A stretch of DNA of 64,000 nt, taken from positions 186,001-250,000 of the forward strand of contig JADNRX010000013.1 in NCBI GenBank assembly GCA_015501595.1, read 5' to 3'. A program made the translations under genes and the position numbers. The notes under the pieces were generated by a model. It saw nothing but the letters and a program-made list of their open reading frames with translations. It made no database searches and was not told the DNA's origin. Shown here one piece after another: positions 21,567 through 34,628 of the stretch (positions are counted from its first letter, which is position 1; every line of letters starts with the position of its first letter). Origin of the DNA: Hymenopellis radicata. Lineage: Eukaryota > Basidiomycota > Agaricomycetes > Agaricales > Physalacriaceae.

Positions 21567-21688
21567 TGTTGGCGAAAAGGTAGGAAGAAGAATTGCAGAC
21601 CGGCAAAGGCCGAGAGATCGTGACCGGGGTTAGGGTTCAGCGACGCGTATACGCGAGTTGCCCTCTCACCACCACCAGCATCTCAGCC
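21567..21688. promoter_or_regulatory. Bidirectional promoter, RSM23/PRE1, with TTAGGG box
   Basis: 122 bp between divergent ATGs. It contains GGGTTAGGGTT (about 21626-21636), a telobox-like word. Such TTAGGG boxes are bound by Tbf1/Teb1-type factors in other fungi; use here is inference. Confidence 0.5.
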
Positions 21689-22397
21689 ATGGAGACCTCG
21701 TTCGCTATCACCGGCAAAGGCTATGTCATCGTCGCCTCTGACACCACCGCCGCGCGCTCCATCGTCAAAATGAAAGTCGACGAGGACCGCATCAAGACCC
21801 TCAGCTCCCATCTCCTCATGGCCTACTCTGGCGAGCCAGGTCCGGCCTTTCGCCTCTCTCCTCTCCCCTCTTGATCTAACCATACTACAGGCGACACAAT
21901 CCAATTCTCAGAATTCGTCGAGCGCAACATCCGCCTCTTCCAGATTCGCAACAACTACCCCCTCCGGCCATCCGCCGCCGCATCCTGGATCCGTCGCTCC
22001 CTCGCACAGTCCCTCCGCTCCCGCAAGCCGTACTCGGTAAACCTCCTCCTCGGTGGCTACGACACGACGGAGCATTGCCCCCATCTCTACTGGGTAGACT
22101 ACCTCGGCACAATGACCCCAGTGCCCTTTGCTGCACACGGCTATGGCGCATATTTTGTGCTCAGTTTGCTTGACCGGTACGCTCGTATACTCTTGGATTC
22201 CACTATCTAACTTGTACTTGTAGATACCATGATCCAGAGGCATCGCTGGAAGAGGGATTAGCGACGCTCAAACGATGTGTTGATGAAGTGGCAAGCGTCT
22301 CGTTGTGAGCCCGAGCGCGTACAAAGTGAAGATTGTGGACAAGGACGGTGTGCGGGAACTAAAGTTGAACGCAGCTGGCGAACTTGTAAATGAGTAG
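21689..22397 (+). CDS. PRE1: 20S proteasome subunit beta-4 (Pre1/PSMB2)
   Basis: The N-terminus METSFAITGKGYVIVASDTT lacks the propeptide and catalytic Thr1, as expected of the inactive beta-4 subunit. Exon 2 reads DTIQFSEFVERNIRLFQIRN and SVNLLLGGYD; introns lie at about 21840-21890 and 22178-22223. In the last exon the frame EGLATLKRCVDEV must gain one base near 22291-22294 (GTGGCAAGCG) to continue KRLVVSPSAYKVKIVDKDG and stop at 22395. As written it stops early at TGA (about 22305), losing some 30 conserved residues. Because the subunit is essential, an assembly indel is the likeliest cause. Convergent with KRS1, 102 bp apart. Confidence 0.9.
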
Positions 22398-22499
22398 AAG
22401 ATGGGCGCATGTGTGCACTTGTAATAAAACGGCTTCACTTGCATTGCAGTCGAGTCATGCAATGAGTAACATTCTAACCGACGAAGAGTAATACTGGAT

Positions 22500-24734
<2,235 letters not shown>

Positions 24735-24997
24735 TTTTCTAGTTGCTGGATGGTAGACAGGTATTCGATATCGCGGTTGGAGATGGAGTGACAGAGACCG
24801 AGTCAGAGACGAACGAAAAACTGAATGAAGCATAACCCAATAAGGCAATTCGTGCAAGAGAATATACACCCATGAACGAGTTCGACCCTTGCGTGAAACG
24901 ATAGATTCTACTCTACCGTTGAATTCATCTTTACATTACTACAAAGGTGTACATACATATATTCTAATGCTTTGGTCATTCCATGTATAAGTAAACG

Positions 24998-26742
24998 TTA
25001 AAAATATATGAATCTTGTTTTACAGTGAATGATATCTTCGATTCTGTTCTCCCCACTTATGCAACGCCGATTGACCCTCTTCGGCATCTCCGTCTCCGTG
25101 ACATCAATCTTGCTCATCTCCTTGATAAAGCTGCTTCCCCAGAACGACGCGGAATACTTGTTCACATATTTGAACAGCTTGCGATGATTCTCCGCCCGGG
25201 TATCTGCGTCCATGGTGACAGCTTCGTGAATAGCATCGGCAACCTGCTGCGAGTCCCATGGATTCACCACGATTGAACCATTCAGACTCTGTGCGGCACC
25301 CGCAAACTCGCTGAGGATCATCACACCCTGCTTCTCTTGTTGACACGCGATGTACTCGTAGGACACGAGATTCATCCCGTCGCGCGTACTCGAAACAAGG
25401 CAGACATCGCTAACAGCGTAAAGCGCACAGAGCTCGTCAAAGGGCAAGCTCTTGTGCATGAAGTGAATGGGCATGAACTCGACGGTCCCAAAGCGACCGT
25501 TGATGCGCCCAACAAGCTCGTTGACAGTGGATCGGAGGTTTTGATACTCCTCGACATCCTGTCGGGAGGGAACAGCAAGCTGGACGAGCACAACTTTGCC
25601 GATCCACTCAGGATGCTGTGTAAGGAAGAGTTCGAGCCCATGGAGTTTCTGAGGAACACCCTTGATGTAATCCAGGCGGTCAACGCCGACAATGACTTTA
25701 ACCCCTCCGAAGCGTTGCTCAAGTTGGCCGATGCGGGATTTCACGGAGTCTTTTTGCAGATTCTGTACATGAACGGTTAACAACAGAGTAAAATAATCTA
25801 GAACGAATTTACCTGTATAAAGGAAGCCGGCTCTATGCCGATGGGAAAGGTGCCAACATGGGCCAGACGGCCTTCGAACTCAACGCCATTGGGCATGGTG
25901 GGGAGACTGAGAATACGCGTGCATGAGGATAGGAAGTGACGAGCGTAGTCGTATGTGTGGAAACCAATGAGATCGCAATAAAGGATGCCAAGGAGGATTT
26001 CGCGTCGAACAGGAAGAATTCTAGACCAGGTCGGTGAGTGAGCGGAAGAGAGGAAACGACAATAATCTCACCTATAGATTTCGCTACTTGGGAATGGTGT
26101 GTGGAGGAAGAAACCGATCTTGATTCCAGGGACGGTGACGGCTGGGGCTGGCGGCGATGTGAACTCGTCTGCTTCAATGCCCTCTGTAATTTTGGACAAT
26201 TCGGCCTTTGTGTAGTTGCTCCCCGTATGCACGCCATCGATCAAGCCACGGAGCAACATCGGAAGAAGCATAAGATGGTAGTCCTGAACCCACACCATAG
26301 ATCCAGGTTGAAGCTGGAGCTTGACGGCCTCAGCGAAGAGAAGGTTCGCTTGACGGTACGCGAGCCAATTCTCCTCGTCAAAGTTCATCTCGCCCGGGTG
26401 GTAATGGAACAAGGGCCAGAGGATGGAGTTGGAGAATCCGTTGTAGTGGCGATCTGCCACGTCGTCGTCGAGGTAGACGGCCTGGCACGAATACTCCTCC
26501 ATGAGGCGCTTGTCGACAATCGCGCGATCCTTGACTGGGATGAAGAAGCCCGGCCACCCGATCCAGGTGAAGTTGAGCGACTTTTTGAAGCCGCTGAGGG
26601 CAGAGACGAGACCACCCGAGGACATTTTGAAGTGGTACTCCCCATTCGCATCCTTGTTGATGGTGATAGGGAGACGGTTGGAGACGACGATTAGATGATC
26701 GCTTTGCTTGCCGTCCATGTCTGGGGAGTCTGCGTGTGCCAT
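24998..26742 (-). CDS. TPS1: Alpha,alpha-trehalose-phosphate synthase (UDP-forming)
   Basis: Makes trehalose-6-phosphate from UDP-glucose and glucose-6-phosphate in the cytosol. Three exons. GT20 landmarks are VVSNRLPITINKDANG, WPLFHYHPGEMNFDEENW, GFFLHTPFPSSEIYR, VGVDRLDYIKGVPQKLHG, VPSRQDVEEYQNLR, DGMNLVSYEYIACQ and LSEFAGAAQSLNG. Introns at about 26020-26075 and 25760-25812 join SEIYR to ILPVRREILLG and SFIQ to NLQKDSV. The length, about 530 aa, fits a monofunctional Tps1 without a phosphatase domain. The last ~25 residues before the stop at 24998 are poorly conserved. Confidence 0.95.
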
Positions 26743-27235
26743 GGGGTCGAGACGCGTTTATAAAGATGGAATTGAGGTGTTTTCTGAGCAATACGCCGGA
26801 TATGGAACGATTATCGGATGGTGTAGAACGTGTAGCGTCGTCGAACGTTCCACAGGTTGATGGATCCGAATCCTCCCGAGAATTAGCCTGGGAGAGGACG
26901 CTATAAGAGGCGAGATACTGAAAGATGGCTTTCAATGAGGACAAGAATACGACGCAGATCATCGCGGATACCGGCCCGGCCAGTACTATTCAAAAGCTAC
27001 ACTGCCGCGCACTGGCAAGGTGGGTCCCACCCTGCGGCGGTACCTATTGACTCGATGTGGTAATCGGCCAGAACGAATGTGATACCCCCAACCTTGGATT
27101 GACATCGACGCACCAACACAGGCCCGCTACCCGTCGCACAGTGTCAGAACAGCTAGTCTGCATTTTTTGCATTTTTTATTTTTCGCGATACCGAATGGGA
27201 TTGACGGTCTATTGCACAGTATCTACTGCCTATGC
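26743..27235. promoter_or_regulatory. TPS1 upstream region with a possible heat-shock element
   Basis: On the minus strand a TATAAA-like word (about 26758-26765) lies close to the ATG, probably in the leader. GAACGTTC at 26843-26850 is a two-unit GAAnnTTC core about 100 bp upstream of the start. Heat induction of TPS1 is known in fungi; its use here is inferred. I see no gene in the rest. Confidence 0.35.
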
Positions 27236-27700
27236 TTAAGCAATATCATTATAAACGTTCAGAACAGATGTATTTCGGAATTCGGTAAAGAGAAGACATG
27301 ATATCGACATATTGTACAACGATGGTCTGAGGAGTATGGAAGTACGCAACGGGGAGGAGGCAAGCCCAGCTTGGAAGCTGATGATAGTTGGATGGGGGAG
27401 TGGTAGGGATATGAGCGGCGCGCGAGCCAGAACCGTTTGTCGCGAGAATCTCCCGGTCTGTTGACAAAAAATTAAAATAAAGCCAGAAAAAAGATGGCTG
27501 ACTACATACCTGGAAGCCTCATACGACGCTGGCACTGGCAAAAGCGACTCTGCGAGTGGCCTGTAAGGTGCCCACACGTCGGTTGCAGGCTGATGTGGTG
27601 GTGGTCGGACGACGAATGAGAAAATTTGTTGCACGGGGCGGCATCCATAGCGGAGTTCAAATGGACTTGGAAGAAAATAATGAACAAGTCACCCGAAGCA
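27236..27700 (-). CDS. Small hypothetical protein, two exons
   Basis: Exon 1 contains VWAPYRPLAESLLPVPASYE and ends at a consensus donor (gtatgtagtc, near 27508). A 54-bp intron ends in tttgtcaacag, and exon 2 can read DREILATNGSGSRAAHIP and IVVQYVDIMSSLYRIPKY. Intron quality is the main support. The start is unsure (27634, or further up near 27700). No domain recognised. Confidence 0.3.
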
Positions 27701-28387
27701 GGCTTCGGACTCAGAGTGGAAGGCCTCAAGCCCGGCTTCGATCAGTGTGCATTGGGGGTGCAAGCGCCATGGTTGATAATAGCGTCAAGCAAGGTAGATA
27801 CAGGCCGAGGTGGACATCAAATCAAGGTTGGAGAAATTTTGTCGTGACGACGGCAATCTCAGGCCGATCACACCTCTGGGTTTGGGGAAGATTCTAGATA
27901 TATCTGGCATCAAAATTGGGTCTAAATACATGCCGGATCACGGCTGGGGGTCTAATACCCCATTCAACGTTGCCAGCCCCGCGGTGGTGTAAGCTAAGTT
28001 ACAGTACTTACGAGAAGTGCGAGAAGAAGGAGATGCAAAACTATAATAGTACAAAAGTCCCTTGTTCCTCCGATATCAGCAATCACTCGTTCATCACCAA
28101 TTACCACTCATGGTCAACTGCAAGATTTCGGGATGGAGAGCACATTGCTCAATCCAAAGGTTTCCTATGGTTCCCATCTGTTACAATGAGGCCATCAATC
28201 ACACTGTCGGTATCTCATCCGACACAATAAAAGACGCACAATGCCAAGAGCCTCGTCCTCGCCCCACTCATCACATATACTGCCCAATTGAAGCAGCTCA
28301 TGCCAGTCGTCGTGCTGACCAGGTTGCGAGCAGCTGTCTTCCGAACAGAAGAATTTGCCTACGACATCTCTCAGTAAACGTTAACCC
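27701..28387. other. Intergenic region without recognisable genes
   Basis: Roughly 690 bp with only short open frames on the plus strand and no domain, repeat or splice-supported model. It probably holds 3' and 5' flanks. Confidence 0.4.
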
Positions 28388-29000
28388 TCAATAATATAAA
28401 TAACGAGCACCTCGTATTGCATGGCCAAGCAACTTCAAACCAGGTCCAGGCTCGTGGGCCGCATAAAATTCTTCTGAATCATCCAGGTCCCACGAGAGCT
28501 CTAAATGAAGTGTCTCCTCCTTTCCCGCCTTCCAATTCTGCACCGCGCGCGCAGGTAAGAACGCGTCGTCGAGTCGTTCAATCGTGGCTCGCGCCGCTGC
28601 ACGTTGCTCCTTCAACGAGACATCTTTGGGGATCCAAGTCCCGTCTTTGGGCACATGTGCAACGCGGAGGAGCCAAGATCGTGTGTCCGTCGAATAGTTC
28701 GTTGCCGAATCAAAACAATCAAGTTCACGACACGCAAAAAGCTGTATCAGTCTTCCGGAGACTTGACGGAAGGAATGGATTCGCGCAGCTCCTGGGGGCT
28801 GTTCATAGAAGATACATTCAGCTGGAGATAGGGAACCAGAGGTGTGTCGCAAGTGGGACAGATGGGCCACATCTCATGTTCGGTAAGGTAGATCACAGAT
28901 CCGCCAATAAGAAGTGAGTGGTTTCAATATCAGAGCAGTTCAAGTTTCCGTTTGCGCTGGGAGCGTAAACAGGATAGAATGACTGTGTCAAGAAGCTCAT
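28388..29000 (-). CDS. Hypothetical protein with a CPxC knuckle; two frame changes
   Basis: The start at 29000 (MSFLTQSFYPVYAPSANG) opens a frame that must shift by one base near 28905-28915 to read IGGSVIYLTEHEMWPICPTC then DTPLVPYLQLNV, and again near 28750 to reach LIQLFACRELDCFDSATN and the end EPGPGLKLLGHAIRGARYLY. The CPTC pair and the LIQLF strand recall DUF1963/YwqG-like proteins, a tentative comparison. No GT-AG intron explains either shift, so this is a young pseudogene or carries assembly indels. Confidence 0.4.
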
Positions 29001-29202
29001 AGTGATGGTACGAGTTGAAGGAAGGCAGACAGCAAACACTCGATCAGAGCGCGAAGGCAGAAACGATGAAACGATGTCATAAGCCGACAAGGCCGATCGC
29101 TCAGCGCTCAGTCACGGTGACTTGGTCACGGCACTGGCCAGTGGCCACATCGTACAAAGGTTCGATAAACGTTACACATGCACATTTACAAGGCAGAACG
29201 AT

Positions 29203-29767
29203 CTAGTCGCCCGCGCAAGAGACGAAGTTGTTCCCAGATGCACCGGTGTGGGTAATGACACTAAATGGTACATGAAAAAGCGACGCCGAACATAAAGGCC
29301 ACACAACGTACGCGCAGTAGATTCCGTTGTCAGAGAATACGACTCGGTCAGCTCCGGGAGAACCGCCAGAGTAGGTTCCACTAGTCAAGATGGGCCACTG
29401 TTAAGCCCCGTATCAGTTATCGAAACAAGGCCAAAAAAACGGCCTCATGCACCTCGTTGTAATCGGACTCTCCGCTGCACCACATGCTTAGACCCTCATA
29501 GTTGTTGAAGGTGTGCGGGTAGCTATCTGTTCGAACGATCGTCGTTGACATTTAAACTGCAGCCCAAGAAATCCGCTACTTACTGCTGCCAATAGGGCTG
29601 TCGATGTGGGCGTACCCCGCCGAGGTGGCAGACTTCACCTGTGAGAGGGAGTAGACGTTGCTACCGCAAGTGACGCTGCCAGAGGGCCATGCACGGTTGA
29701 CCAACGGAGACGCGGTAGCGAAAGCGGCGAGAACAGAAGTGACGAAGACGAAAGAAAACTGGACCAT
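29203..29767 (-). CDS. Secreted guanyl-specific ribonuclease (RNase T1 family)
   Basis: The start at 29767 gives a clear signal peptide ending near AAFATASP. Four short exons: [20 protein letters not shown]; then [20 protein letters not shown]; then [20 protein letters not shown]; then [16 protein letters not shown], stop 29203. The residues that act in this family are all present: Tyr and His in YPHT, the Glu just before WPI, Arg in GADRVV and His in THTG. Mature size, about 105 aa, is normal. It cleaves single-stranded RNA after guanosine outside the cell. Confidence 0.88.
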
Positions 29768-30215
29768 GGTGACCTTGACTAGGCTGCCTCAATCCAACCA
29801 TGATTTCTGCCTTATATATACGTGAATTGTGTACCCGGGCCAGTGAGATAAAACGCCGACTACGCATGGGTATGCCTTGATGGACATATGAGGCTTTGGA
29901 GCCCAATGGAGCGTGCATCGGATAGAAGAACGTGCATCGCATGAAGAGGATCACATGGACGTGAAGGCGGCTCTAGACAGTAGAAGTCAATAACAGCTGG
30001 CTGTTGGTAGTAAGGAGCTTACTACGAACATCCGGAGTGCATTAACAGCGGTGTGCTAACTTTGGTGGAGTCATTTTAGAGACACGCATGAACACTTGTT
30101 GGCGTGGCTAACATAAGAGCCCTCCTATACAGTTATCGACGTACCAGAAGCATGGTAGAAGGAGTCACCTCTACGTACATGTGGCACGTTCGCTTGTCCC
30201 ATATGCAGCCTTTAA
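29768..30215. other. Divergent intergenic region
   Basis: About 450 bp between the ribonuclease and the next plus-strand gene. TATATATA lies about 45 bp upstream of the ribonuclease ATG (near 29812-29820) and could be its TATA box. Nothing else recognised. Confidence 0.35.
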
Positions 30216-31007
30216 ATGGCATTCCTCGTGTCCAGTGAGATCGCCATGGAGGCAATTAAAGCTTGGAAAGCCCTTATTGTATTTACACCTTTGGACCGCG
30301 CCATGACCGTCTCATTTTCAGCGCTTATCGGTGACTACTTGGCGTTCAAATCCTCCGCTCAGGAGACGACCCAGTTACTCACCAACATCGTGGACTCTAC
30401 AGCGTCCGCTTTAGATAACGAAGATGCGAGCTTCACCATGTTCGAAGCCATCATTGCTCGCATGCGTACACTTTCCCCAGATTCCGCGAGCCTCGATAAC
30501 ATAGTATCCTTGCTGAATTGCTTGAAATCCACTCCCTCCTCGAAGCGCGATTGGTCTGAGCTATTCCCGCTGGGGATGTTGATAAGAGAGTTATGGAATA
30601 CTTCGGGTCCAGGGAGAGAGGACTGGACGACGATAAATGCTTTCGCAGCGCGTCTTACCACCTCAGGTGTCCTTGACCTAGACAATTTTGGCATCTGGGC
30701 GATGCGAACGGCTTGGGAGACGAGCGACACGTCCGGCCAGCATCTAGACTCTCAAGTTTCTGCCGCAGCAGCGTGGATCGAATACGCTGGAAAGCGGATG
30801 TATGACCTTTCACTCCATGACGCGAAAGGGAGTCAGGCTACAAGAGGCGGTCCGAAGTGGGAGGGCGCAGCAGGTTACAGTGTAGCAAGGTGGAATTTCT
30901 GGAAAGACAGATTCCGCGAGCTCGAGGGATCAGACTCGGGGAAATTGTCGGGAATCGGAGTGGTAGCAGCGCGCAAAATGGAGGAAATTGAAAGTGTGCA
31001 GAGGTAG
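30216..31007 (+). CDS. Uncharacterised fungal protein, DUF3632-like
   Basis: A single-exon, 263-aa, soluble, mostly helical protein without signal or membrane segment. The pattern DWSELFPLGMLIRELWN, then DDLDNFGIWAMRTAWE-like and AAAAWIEYAGKRMYDLS segments, and a final WNFWKDRFRELEG block fits the fungal DUF3632 type as I remember it. Function unknown. The frame is intact from ATG to stop. Confidence 0.5.
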   Translation: MAFLVSSEIAMEAIKAWKALIVFTPLDRAMTVSFSALIGDYLAFKSSAQETTQLLTNIVDSTASALDNEDASFTMFEAIIARMRTLSPDSASLDNIVSLLNCLKSTPSSKRDWSELFPLGMLIRELWNTSGPGREDWTTINAFAARLTTSGVLDLDNFGIWAMRTAWETSDTSGQHLDSQVSAAAAWIEYAGKRMYDLSLHDAKGSQATRGGPKWEGAAGYSVARWNFWKDRFRELEGSDSGKLSGIGVVAARKMEEIESVQR

Positions 31008-31286
31008 ATCAAGGGGTTTCGCCGAGTACAAGATGGCCAATTTACAAGATATCTGGTAGTAGCGACATGAAGCGTAATGTTTGAAGAAGGAACGAATCAC
31101 TCACTATTTTGTGATGAAGGTTCGGAACGATCACAGTTCGATCACCATCAGCCGGCGACGTGGCCAGCTGCGGAGTCTCAACCTACCTTCTGCTCAACGT
31201 CCTGCACGACGACCAACGACCGATTTCCTGCTCTTCTTTACACGGCCGACAGCGCCCAGAGACATTCGTTTATAGGGCCCAGCTGA

Positions 31287-34093
31287 ATGCCTGCAGTGGT
31301 CCTCAACTTTGGCGCGTCGGATCCAGATTCGCCTCTTTCCTCAGACTTCGAAGAGGTTTCGTATCCCTCTAGCACCACCCAGGCCGAGCAGCTACCACTC
31401 TATCATATGGAAGAAAAGGCCCGTCACCGACGCACGAAGGGAACCAACGTTGAAGGTGATGCATTCAACATCCCGGACATAATGTTGCAAGACGACGAGG
31501 GAAAGGACGTCTATCATAAACTACGCCAGGCTCGGACTGGCATGGGAGGTGGGCGAGCCAGACAGGCACCACTACCACCTCCAACGTCCATCGTGAGTTT
31601 CATTCTCAAGTATCTCGTTCAACCCTAACTTGTTGCAGCGCGAGTTTCTCCTTCAAAACCTTGAACACATTCCTCCCATCGTTTACACCCTTCTCTCCTG
31701 CTACACACGCTACCACAAAATTGGATGGGCCAACGTTGTCGTTTGGGACGAGGCCCACTTCGGCAAATTTGGGTCTCACTACTTGAAGCGCGAATTCTAT
31801 TTCGACGTGCACCCGCCACTGGGAAAGATGCTCGTTGGGTTAGCTGGCCTGCTGGCAGGCTATGATGGCTCCTTCGAGTTCAAGAGCGGTGTCCAATACC
31901 CGGATACCGTGCCCTACGTCGCTATGCGTGTCATTATGGCCACGTTTGGCGTGGCAATGGTACCGCTAGGTTGGTATACCGCCGTCGAGCTAGGCATGAG
32001 TCAGTGGGCTTGCCATCTGGTTGCATTGATGGTTCTTTTAGGTTCGTTCCCGGCAAACTAACACTGTGTGTTTACTCACTATTCTTCAGACGTTGGCTGG
32101 CTGTGTATATCACGCTTCATTCTTCTGGATTCCATGCTGCTCTTCTTTACCTTCTTGACCGTCTTCTGCCTCACGAAGTTCCACAATCAGCAGTACCAGT
32201 AGGGTGTTATTTGACGTGCAATTTTCGTGAACTAATCTGTTGTCAGACCATTCTCCATCGACTGGTGGATATGGCTTACGATGACGGGTATCTCTATCGG
32301 CTGGGTTACATCTGTGAAGATGGTCGGTCTTTTCGTCACGGCACTCGTCGGATTGTACACTATTGAGGACCTCTGGGATAAATTCGGCGATCTGAAAATG
32401 CCTGTTGTACGTCTGAAAGCGTGCTCTTGCTACTACTTCGTTGCTGACGTCTCTTAGCGAGATCAATTAAAACACTGGGGCGCTCGTATAGCATGCCTTA
32501 TCGTCCTCCCAATCCTCGTTTTCATGGCATCATTCAAGATTCACTTCATGGTCCTGAACCATTCGGGACCCGGCGATGCTCAAATGAGCTCCTTATTCCA
32601 GGCGAATCTCATTGGTAACGACTTCAATCGCAATCCCCTAGAGATTGCCATCGGGTCGAAAGTCACTTTGAAAAATGTTGGATATGGCGGTGGACTGCTC
32701 CATTCACACGTACAAACCTATCCCGTGGGATCTTCTCAGCAGCAGGTTACCTGCTACCATTACAAGGATGACAACAACCAATGGGTCCTTCTCCCGCCCT
32801 GGGACAAGCCAAGCTACAACCCCAACGGACCGTTACAGTTCTTGAAGGATGGCGACGTTATCCGACTGAGCCACGCCCCGACTACAAGAAATCTTCACTC
32901 GCACAACATTCCGGCACCCATCTCGAAGCTCAATCACGAAGTGTCATGTTACGGTAATGAGACTGTTGGTGACTTCCACGACTATTGGGTTGTGGAAGTT
33001 GTGGATGACAGCAATCGAGGCAGCAAGGAGCACGTGGATAAAATTCACTCCCTGACTACGCGGCTGAGGTTCAAACACAAGGGCTTAGGTTGTTACTTGC
33101 GTGCGGCGAACGCTGTTTTACCGCAATGGGGTTTCAAACAAATCGAAGTCAGCTGCATCAACGATAACGATCCAAGAGACACTCACACGTATTGGAACGT
33201 CGAGAGCCATTGGAACGATCGATGTGCGTACTTTCCCTGTTCTGATTTTGGCGCCCATCCTGACAGGACATGCAGTGCCCGCGGGAGATGCCAAGTTCTA
33301 TAAATCTCCCTTCTTACGGGACTTCTGGCATCTCAACGTCGCGATGATGACCTCGAATAATGCCCTCGTCCCAGACCCCGACAAGGAAGACATTTTGGCA
33401 TCGAAACCTTTTGATTGGCCGTTCCTTCATCTCGGTCTAAGGATGTGCGGTTGGGGCGACAACCAGATCAAGTATTATCTTATGGGAACGCCTGTCATAT
33501 GGTGGGGTAGTTCCCTCAGCCTGGTAGTCGCGGTTCTGTCAACCGGGGTGTATATATTACGGAGTCAGAGGAAGTACATCGACATGGAGCCGCGCGAATG
33601 GGAACACTTTTTATATGTGTCCAAGATTGCATTCCTTGGATGGGCTTTACATTACGGTGCGTGATTTACAAAGCTCATGGATCTCTTTCCCTCACTCACA
33701 TACTTCGTGTAGTACCGTTCCTCATTATGGGGCGAGTTACCTACGTGCATCACTATGTCCGTCTCCTTCCTTATTCAATTATCGTAGACGACTGATGGTC
33801 TTCTTTTGCAGTTGCCAACATTATACTTCTCCGTTCTGATGTTCGGGCATCTTCTGGACCATTTCATATTTTCCTCGAAGAGACTAACGAATCAAAAGAA
33901 AGCGATCGCCTTTGGAGTCATATCTTCCATCATCTTCCTCACCTTCTGGTGGTTCCGCGGTGTTGCCTTTGGTATCAACGGTCCTATCACAGACCACAAA
34001 GGCTTGCAGTGGCGCAAAGTGAGTGAACCAAGTATCGAGTGTGTCCTCGTCTTCTAACGCTTTAAGCAGAGTTGGAATATCTACAATAATTAG
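31287..34093 (+). CDS. PMT2: Protein O-mannosyltransferase, PMT2 subfamily
   Basis: An ER polytopic enzyme that transfers mannose from dolichyl-phosphate-mannose to Ser/Thr. Exon 1 is a soluble cytosolic tail. The first luminal loop, VVWDEAHFGKFGSHYLKREF then YFDVHPPLGKMLVG, has the catalytic DE pair and is PMT2-like. The central MIR region has LLHSHVQTYP, VIRLSHAPTTRNLHSHN and LGCYLRAANAVLPQWGF, followed by FWHLNVAMMTSNNALVPDPD and several transmembrane helices. At least seven introns; at one, the downstream acceptor at about 33281 (NDR-LPAGDAKF) avoids a stop. The C-terminus SWNIYNN ends at 34093. Normally partners a PMT1-type subunit. Confidence 0.93.
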
Positions 34094-34628
34094 GTCTTTG
34101 TGCGACGGACACTGTTTGCTATATCGCTATGCGTAATTCTGGAGTATGTATCCTGTTAATGATATCAACAAAATCAGCTCTCCAATGTCACCTATCACGC
34201 TGTATCTAATGAGTCACCCTAGAAGTCTTTCAGCCATTATATCATAGAACCAACGTTGGTTGTTATGAGCTCCACTCCACCTTTTCCGGGAGCGGTGTGG
34301 CGTTCAAGTTTGAGGAAGGAGGTGTTGCTCATTTGTCGTTGTTTCAGCCGATAACGGCAATATTAATGTTTGGCTCATGTATGTAGCTAACTATTAAACG
34401 ATAAAACGACTTGTAGGTGTACAATACACAGATATTGATGTGATGAATGAAGGTCCAATTGAGGTGCTTGAACTGTAACGATTGCAATGCAAAATAAGTA
34501 AAAGTGTGAGGAGGTATGAGGGTAAGTATGTTGCCAGATGGAAATTATGGTGATGATGTCCTAGCGACGGATCGTAAAACATAAACATGAACAGAGAAGC
34601 AGAAAGGTGATAGAAAGGTCAAGAATAG
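34094..34628. other. Convergent intergenic region, PMT2 / cyclin
   Basis: AT-rich 3' flanks of two convergent genes. No gene, repeat or RNA recognised. Confidence 0.4.

Noticed and set aside
29203..29767. Ribotoxin-type (sarcin-like) ribonuclease
   Set aside because: Length of about 105 mature residues and the compact motif set fit the RNase T1 family; the long loops of ribotoxins are absent.
33218..33285. Stop created at one PMT2 splice junction
   Set aside because: The acceptor a few bases further on (gacatgcag) gives NDRLPAGDAKF, as expected for PMT2.
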